The translations under genes and the position numbers were made by a program. The notes below the pieces were generated by a model, which was not told where the DNA came from, did not search any database, and saw only the letters and a program-made list of their open reading frames with translations. Positions 32,245 through 36,271 of a DNA stretch of 36,271 nt are shown here, in pieces (positions within the stretch are counted from its first letter, which is position 1; every line of letters begins with the position of its first letter). Origin of the DNA: Actinomycetota bacterium (GTDB lineage Bacteria; Armatimonadota; SYMT01); assembly GCA_005798285.1 (NCBI GenBank), contig SYKE01000029.1:1-36271 (forward strand), written 5' to 3'.

Positions 32245-33066
32245 TCAGGATGCGCGGCTTCGTCGAAGGTGGGGCCGCGCGATCTCCTCGTATCCGAGTT
32301 CGGCGTGAGGATCTTTGCCGGCGATGATGAAGACATCGCGGTAGTCTTCGCGACCCTGCCAGCGAAGGCGGGATTCGGCGGACATATAGTGGTTGACCAG
32401 GACGCGACGAAAGCCCAGAGAACGGTTCTTTCGAGAGCTGTGCAGCAGGAACCCGTTGAAGAACACGATGGATCCGGCGGAACACTCCACGAGTACCTCG
32501 CGCTCACGGGGCACTCCCTGGGCCTCATCGGCGAAGTCATACTCCGGGTTGTCGTGGGGGGCCCACGGCAAAAGCCCATCCCGATTGCTGCCGGGGATCG
32601 CCCAGAGGCACCCGTTTTCCACCGTGGCGTCATCCAGAGCGATCCAGGCTCCGGTCAGACTCCGATCCTCAGTAGGAATGTAGCGCTCATCCTGATGATA
32701 GGCCTGCCCCGGGAACCCGGGCGGCTTGATGAAGAGCATCGACTGCATGCACTTCACGTTAGGACCGATCAGGCGCGAGAGCACATCGGCAATGGTGGGA
32801 TGGGCGCAGTAGCGGCGCGCGACCGGGCTCACCTTGTGCACCTGGTGCAGGCACAGATAGCGTTTCAGCACCTCATCCGCAGGGGTGTCCTCCGGCAGGG
32901 GTTCGACGCCGGGGATGTCGTAATCTCCCCGGCAGAGCCGAAGCGTTTCGTGTCGGAGCTCCGCCAATTCGTCGGGACTCACGGCGCCAGGGAGAACGAG
33001 GAAGCCATCCTCTCGATATCGGGCGACGTCACCGTCCGTGAGTCTCAACGTCGTTCCGAGACTCAC
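32245..33066 (-). CDS. Phytanoyl-CoA dioxygenase (PhyH)-family oxygenase
   Basis: A 273-residue Fe(II)/2-oxoglutarate-dependent oxygenase. The double-stranded beta-helix metal site is visible as H124-x-D126 (AYHQDERYI) and the distal histidine H209 (FLLHSSRKNRS), with R220 (GFRRV) placed to bind 2-oxoglutarate. ENGCLWAIPGSNRDG (150-164) is a characteristic PhyH phrase. The GTG at 33066 forms a GTGA overlap with the stop of the sugar isomerase gene, which decides the start. It hydroxylates an unknown small molecule, perhaps the same compound processed by its operon neighbours. Confidence 0.92.
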   Translation of the reverse strand: MSLGTTLRLTDGDVARYREDGFLVLPGAVSPDELAELRHETLRLCRGDYDIPGVEPLPEDTPADEVLKRYLCLHQVHKVSPVARRYCAHPTIADVLSRLIGPNVKCMQSMLFIKPPGFPGQAYHQDERYIPTEDRSLTGAWIALDDATVENGCLWAIPGSNRDGLLPWAPHDNPEYDFADEAQGVPREREVLVECSAGSIVFFNGFLLHSSRKNRSLGFRRVLVNHYMSAESRLRWQGREDYRDVFIIAGKDPHAELGYEEIARPHLRRSRAS

Positions 33067-33830
33067 GACAATCCCATCGCCTTGAGGTTCTTCAGGCTGA
33101 TGCCCAGGCTCTCCAGGGGGGAACGGTCGTAAGTCTGGTCCTGCTCCACGATGTACCATCGGACCCCGGCATCTCGGCAGGCCTCCAGAATGGACGGCCA
33201 GTTGAGGTTGCCCTCTCCGACCTCCGCCATTCGCTGCTCCTTGCCCACGATCACCATGTCCTTCAGATGTACGGCAGGGATGCGACCGGTGCACCGGCGA
33301 ATCCACGCCGCCGGGTCTCCGCCGCCGTGCTGGACCCAATAGGTGTCGATCTCGGCCGCCAGGCTCTTCGCGTCACTCTCCGCAAGCAGCACCTCCATGC
33401 CGGTTGTTGCGCCGACCCGCTCAAATTCGAAGCTGTGATTGTGATAGCCGAACGTGAGTCCGCGCTCCTTCATTCGGGCGCCGACGCGGCTGGCCTCCCG
33501 GGCGAAGCGAGCGTAACCCTCCACGTTGCGATACTCAGCGGGCATGCTTCCGACGGCGACATAGCTGCAGCCCAGCAGTTCGTGCTCTTCCACGACGCCG
33601 TCGAGGTCGGTCAACAGTCGCTCCCAGGAGACGTGTGTGGCGCAGACTTCAAGGCCCTCGGCGTCGAGGATCTTCTTGAGTTCCACCGTTTCGATCGGGC
33701 CGAGGGCGGAAAGCTGTACGGCCCGATAGCCGAGCTTTGCCACCTGTGGGAGAGTGACGGCGATCTCCTCCGGGGTGCGGAGTTGGGATCGCAAGGTGTA
33801 GAGCTGAGCGGCGATGCAGGAAGAGGACAT
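33063..33830 (-). CDS. Sugar phosphate isomerase/epimerase-like TIM-barrel protein
   Basis: A 255-residue protein of the xylose-isomerase-like TIM-barrel superfamily (AP-endonuclease family 2). It opens with the typical IAAQLYTLRSQL strand and contains GYRAVQLSALGP, LGCSYVAVGSM, FGYHNHSFEFE (metal and catalytic region), EIDTYWVQHGGGDPA, IPAVHLKDM (His and Asp metal ligands), GEGNLNWPSIL and WYIVEQDQ. The ATG at 33830 has GAGGCG five to six bases upstream; a longer upstream frame is not coding-like. Members isomerise or epimerise sugars, inositol-derived keto acids or hydroxy acids. It is the first gene of the three-gene minus-strand unit and is divergent from the DUF1549/DUF1553 cytochrome gene, with 213 bp between them. 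Confidence 0.92.
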   Translation of the reverse strand: MSSSCIAAQLYTLRSQLRTPEEIAVTLPQVAKLGYRAVQLSALGPIETVELKKILDAEGLEVCATHVSWERLLTDLDGVVEEHELLGCSYVAVGSMPAEYRNVEGYARFAREASRVGARMKERGLTFGYHNHSFEFERVGATTGMEVLLAESDAKSLAAEIDTYWVQHGGGDPAAWIRRCTGRIPAVHLKDMVIVGKEQRMAEVGEGNLNWPSILEACRDAGVRWYIVEQDQTYDRSPLESLGISLKNLKAMGLS

Positions 33831-34043
33831 GAGACGCCTCGGCCGGGAACTCGAGTTTCCGACACAGGGTAGAAGATGCACGATAGACTGCCGGCCCCCG
33901 GCACGTTCCTATCGAAGTAGGACGGGCGGCCCAGTCTGCCCTTCCGAAATCCGCGGCAACCCGACCGAATCCCCGCGGAAGGATGCGGCAACCCACGGCG
34001 ATGGGTGGTGTCGAACGCGGAAGGAAATCGAGGAGTGCTGGGG

Positions 34044-36271
34044 ATGCCGATGGCCATGCGGAGTGGGATTGCGGCGCCGGTGCTGGGCATCGGCGGACTG
34101 GCGGTAGCCTCGATGTTTTCCGCGTCCGCCGCCCCCGCCCCAGGAGTCGGGCCCGACTTTGAGCGTGACGTGCGGCCGATCTTGCAGGCCAATTGCGTTC
34201 GGTGCCACGGAGAGCAGTCGCCGGCTGCGGGCCTGGATCTCCGTTCAGTGGCCGCAATTCTGCGCGGCGGCCGTGGGGGACCGGTCGTGCTGGCGGGTGC
34301 GCCGGGCCGGAGCCGAATGATCACCGCGATCGGGTTGGGCAAGATGCCGCCATCCGGCAAGCCGCTTTCGGCAGCGGATCAACAGATCCTGAAGGACTGG
34401 GTGCGCACCGGCGCGCGCGCGGGCGCGTCGAGCCGAACCGGGAGCCACTGGGCCTTTCAGCCGCCCTCCACTCCGACAATTCCGGCGGCCAGGGACACCG
34501 CGTGGGCGCGCAACCCCATCGACCGATTTGTGGCGCGAGACCTCTCGGCTCGCGGCCTGAAGCCTTCCGTCCCGGCCGACCGGTTGACGCTGCTGCGTCG
34601 GGTCACCATCGACCTCACGGGGTTGCCTCCCACGCCCGAGGCCCAGCGGGAGTTCCTCGCGGACTCGTCAGCGGATGCGTATGAACGACGGGTCGATCAG
34701 TTGCTCGCGTCGCCTGCCTATGCCGAGCGGTGGGCAAGGAAGTGGCTCGATGTCGCCCGCTACGCTGATACCAATGGCTACGAACGGGATGGGGATAAGC
34801 CCAACGTCTGGCGCTACCGAGACTATGTGGTCGACTCGTTTCACGCCGACAAACCGTACGACCAGTTCATCCGCGAGCAATTAGCCGGCGATGAACTCCC
34901 CAACACGAACGCCGAAACACAGATCGCCACCACGTTTTTGCGACTGGGGACCTGGGATGACGAGCCCGCCGAACCGGAACTGGACCGGTACGAGCAGTTG
35001 GACGACATCGTGGGAACCACTACGACGGCGTTTCTTGGGATCACCCTTCGGTGCGCCCGGTGCCACGATCACAAATTCGAACCGTTTTTGCAGAAGGAGT
35101 ATTACCAGGTTCTTAGCGTGTTTCAGCCGCTGAAGCGCCCCCAGGAGGGTCGGAACGATCTCGATCGTCACGTGGGGACCCCGATAGAACTCCAACGGTA
35201 CCAGGAGTCGGTGGCTCGGGCCGATGCGGCCGCGGCAGTGGCTAATCGAGAGATGGAGCCTCTGGAGCGGCAAGTCTGGGAGCGCCTGGTGGCCCGAGGC
35301 GGCAGCCGGCTTCCCGCGCCGGCGATCGAGGCATTTCGCGCGGAGACGGCTCGGCGAACTGAAGCCCAGAAGAACCTGGTCCGCCAGCACGAAGCGGCCC
35401 GCCGAATGGAGATTGATCGGGAGGCGCAGCCCTCTGAGGCCGGCGAACTGGCCCGGTGGCGGGCCGCTGTGAAGGCGGCCGACGGAATGCGCTTACCCGA
35501 GCCGCCACGCGCTTACATCTGGTTTGAGGCCTCCGCCGAGGCTCCTCCGACGCGACTACTGACCCGCGGCAATCCCGCTCAACCCGCAGATGTCGTAAGT
35601 CCGGGCATTCCCGGCGTGCTCCAACCGCAGCCCTCGTCGCCGCCGAAGCCGCAAGCGTCCTCCACGGGTCGGCGGCTCTGGTTTGCGGATTGGGTGGCGT
35701 CTCGCGCCAACCCGCTCACGGCTCGAGTGATGGTGAACCGCGTGTGGCAGGGGCACTTCGGCGAGGGACTGGTTCCCACGGAGAACGACTTCGGGACGGT
35801 GGGTGGGCGGCCCCGGCATCGAGAACTGCTCGATTGGCTGGCGAGCCGCTTCGCCTCGCCCATCACCGATCCGAATGGGATGGGATGGTCGATGAAGCGT
35901 CTGCACCGGTTGATCGTGACCTCGGCAACCTATCGGCAGGGCTCCGGAACTCCAGAGCAGGCGAAGCGGGATCCCGATGGATCTGAACTCTCGCGATGGG
36001 TCGTTCGACGCCTGGATGCCGAGGCGGCTCGAGACAGCATTCTCTCGGTGAGCGGGCGCCTGAACCTGAAACGCGGGGGCCCCGGCGTCTATCCGAAGCT
36101 GCCGCAGGCGGTGCTGGCCGGTCAATCGCGACCCGGCGCCGGCTGGGGAAATTCCTCGCCGGAAGAGGCTTCACGACGTTCGATCTACGTCTTCGCCAAG
36201 CGGAGCCTGGGGGTGCCGGAACTGGAGTTGCTGGACAGTCCGGACACGACTTCGAGCTGTGAGCAGCGAGC
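34044..36271 (+). CDS. DUF1549/DUF1553 c-type cytochrome protein, 3' truncated by window edge
   Basis: The first 742 codons of a protein that runs off the window with no stop. The ATG at 34044 has AGGAG 8 bases upstream. A signal peptide spans about 1-32. A PSCyt1-like cytochrome region follows, with heme motif C51-VR-C54-H55 and then KMPPSGKPLS, where M is the usual second heme ligand. A DUF1549 region (about 155-345) contains LLRRVTIDLTGLPPTPE, ERWARKWLDVARYADTNGYE and a second CxxCH at 337-341 (CARCHDHKFEP). A charged coiled-coil-like stretch and a linker lead to DUF1553 (from about 545: ADWVASRANPLTARVMVNR, then RRSIYVFAKRS near 710). Such proteins are exported and, in Planctomycetes, usually sit next to a DUF1501 gene, which would lie outside the window. 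Confidence 0.93.
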   Translation, partial: MPMAMRSGIAAPVLGIGGLAVASMFSASAAPAPGVGPDFERDVRPILQANCVRCHGEQSPAAGLDLRSVAAILRGGRGGPVVLAGAPGRSRMITAIGLGKMPPSGKPLSAADQQILKDWVRTGARAGASSRTGSHWAFQPPSTPTIPAARDTAWARNPIDRFVARDLSARGLKPSVPADRLTLLRRVTIDLTGLPPTPEAQREFLADSSADAYERRVDQLLASPAYAERWARKWLDVARYADTNGYERDGDKPNVWRYRDYVVDSFHADKPYDQFIREQLAGDELPNTNAETQIATTFLRLGTWDDEPAEPELDRYEQLDDIVGTTTTAFLGITLRCARCHDHKFEPFLQKEYYQVLSVFQPLKRPQEGRNDLDRHVGTPIELQRYQESVARADAAAAVANREMEPLERQVWERLVARGGSRLPAPAIEAFRAETARRTEAQKNLVRQHEAARRMEIDREAQPSEAGELARWRAAVKAADGMRLPEPPRAYIWFEASAEAPPTRLLTRGNPAQPADVVSPGIPGVLQPQPSSPPKPQASSTGRRLWFADWVASRANPLTARVMVNRVWQGHFGEGLVPTENDFGTVGGRPRHRELLDWLASRFASPITDPNGMGWSMKRLHRLIVTSATYRQGSGTPEQAKRDPDGSELSRWVVRRLDAEAARDSILSVSGRLNLKRGGPGVYPKLPQAVLAGQSRPGAGWGNSSPEEASRRSIYVFAKRSLGVPELELLDSPDTTSSCEQR

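Overview
The window is GC-rich (roughly 65% by eye), densely packed bacterial chromosome. Several features point to Armatimonadota or a close neighbour. The pseudopilin at 15656-16456 carries the N-terminal run [14 protein letters not shown] and a C-terminal H-X9-DG motif, a combination I associate with Armatimonadota. The 3' end holds a Planctomycetes/Armatimonadota-type DUF1549/DUF1553 cytochrome, and the window is rich in phytanoyl-CoA dioxygenase-like, TIM-barrel sugar isomerase, M81 and beta-propeller genes. The phylum is an inference. I see no insertion sequences, prophage genes or CRISPR arrays.

Layout. 349-1194 (-): a Dabb-domain protein and a DinB-family protein. 1406-6095 (+): a tight three-gene unit of a polytopic membrane protein, an exported protein of unknown function, and a Ser/Thr kinase with one membrane span and an extracytoplasmic FGE/SUMF1-like domain. 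6243-8671 (-): a Tat-exported lactonase-type propeller, a small membrane protein and an NAD(P)-dependent epimerase. 8800-12980 (+): a secreted alpha/beta hydrolase coupled to a secreted VCBS/FG-GAP protein. 13165-14675 (+): cmoA coupled to an isoprenylcysteine-methyltransferase-like membrane enzyme. 14676-17330 (-): an HpcH/HpaI aldolase, the pseudopilin with its terminator, and a DUF2071-like protein whose promoter is bracketed by two copies of TTTCAG-N6-CTGAAA. 17586-18947 (+): two tandem cyclophilins, one of them a lipoprotein. 19168-19590 (+) and 19529-21184 (-): a ferritin-like protein overlapping tail to tail with a membrane glycosyltransferase. 21482-25919 (+): purD, an M3 oligoendopeptidase and purB. 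26025-27168 (+): a zf-TFIIB-type zinc-ribbon protein broken by a frameshift. 27274-27347 (+): tRNA-Pro(GGG) with a strong terminator. 27497-29431 (+): two small unknown proteins and a six-repeat NHL propeller. 29520-30650 (+): a rhomboid protease with a helical, TPR-like tail. 30647-33830 (-): a sugar isomerase, a PhyH dioxygenase and an M81 metallopeptidase in one operon. 34044-36271 (+): a DUF1549/DUF1553 cytochrome cut by the window edge.

How the parts fit. The content is largely housekeeping (purine synthesis, tRNA wobble modification, tRNA-Pro, protein folding) interleaved with a secretome of propellers, hydrolases and a heme protein suited to breaking down complex organic matter. The most system-like locus is the membrane protein / exported protein / kinase-SUMF unit. 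The most distinct regulatory signal is the paired TTTCAG-N6-CTGAAA palindrome. The clearest lesion is the +1 frameshift in the zinc-ribbon gene.
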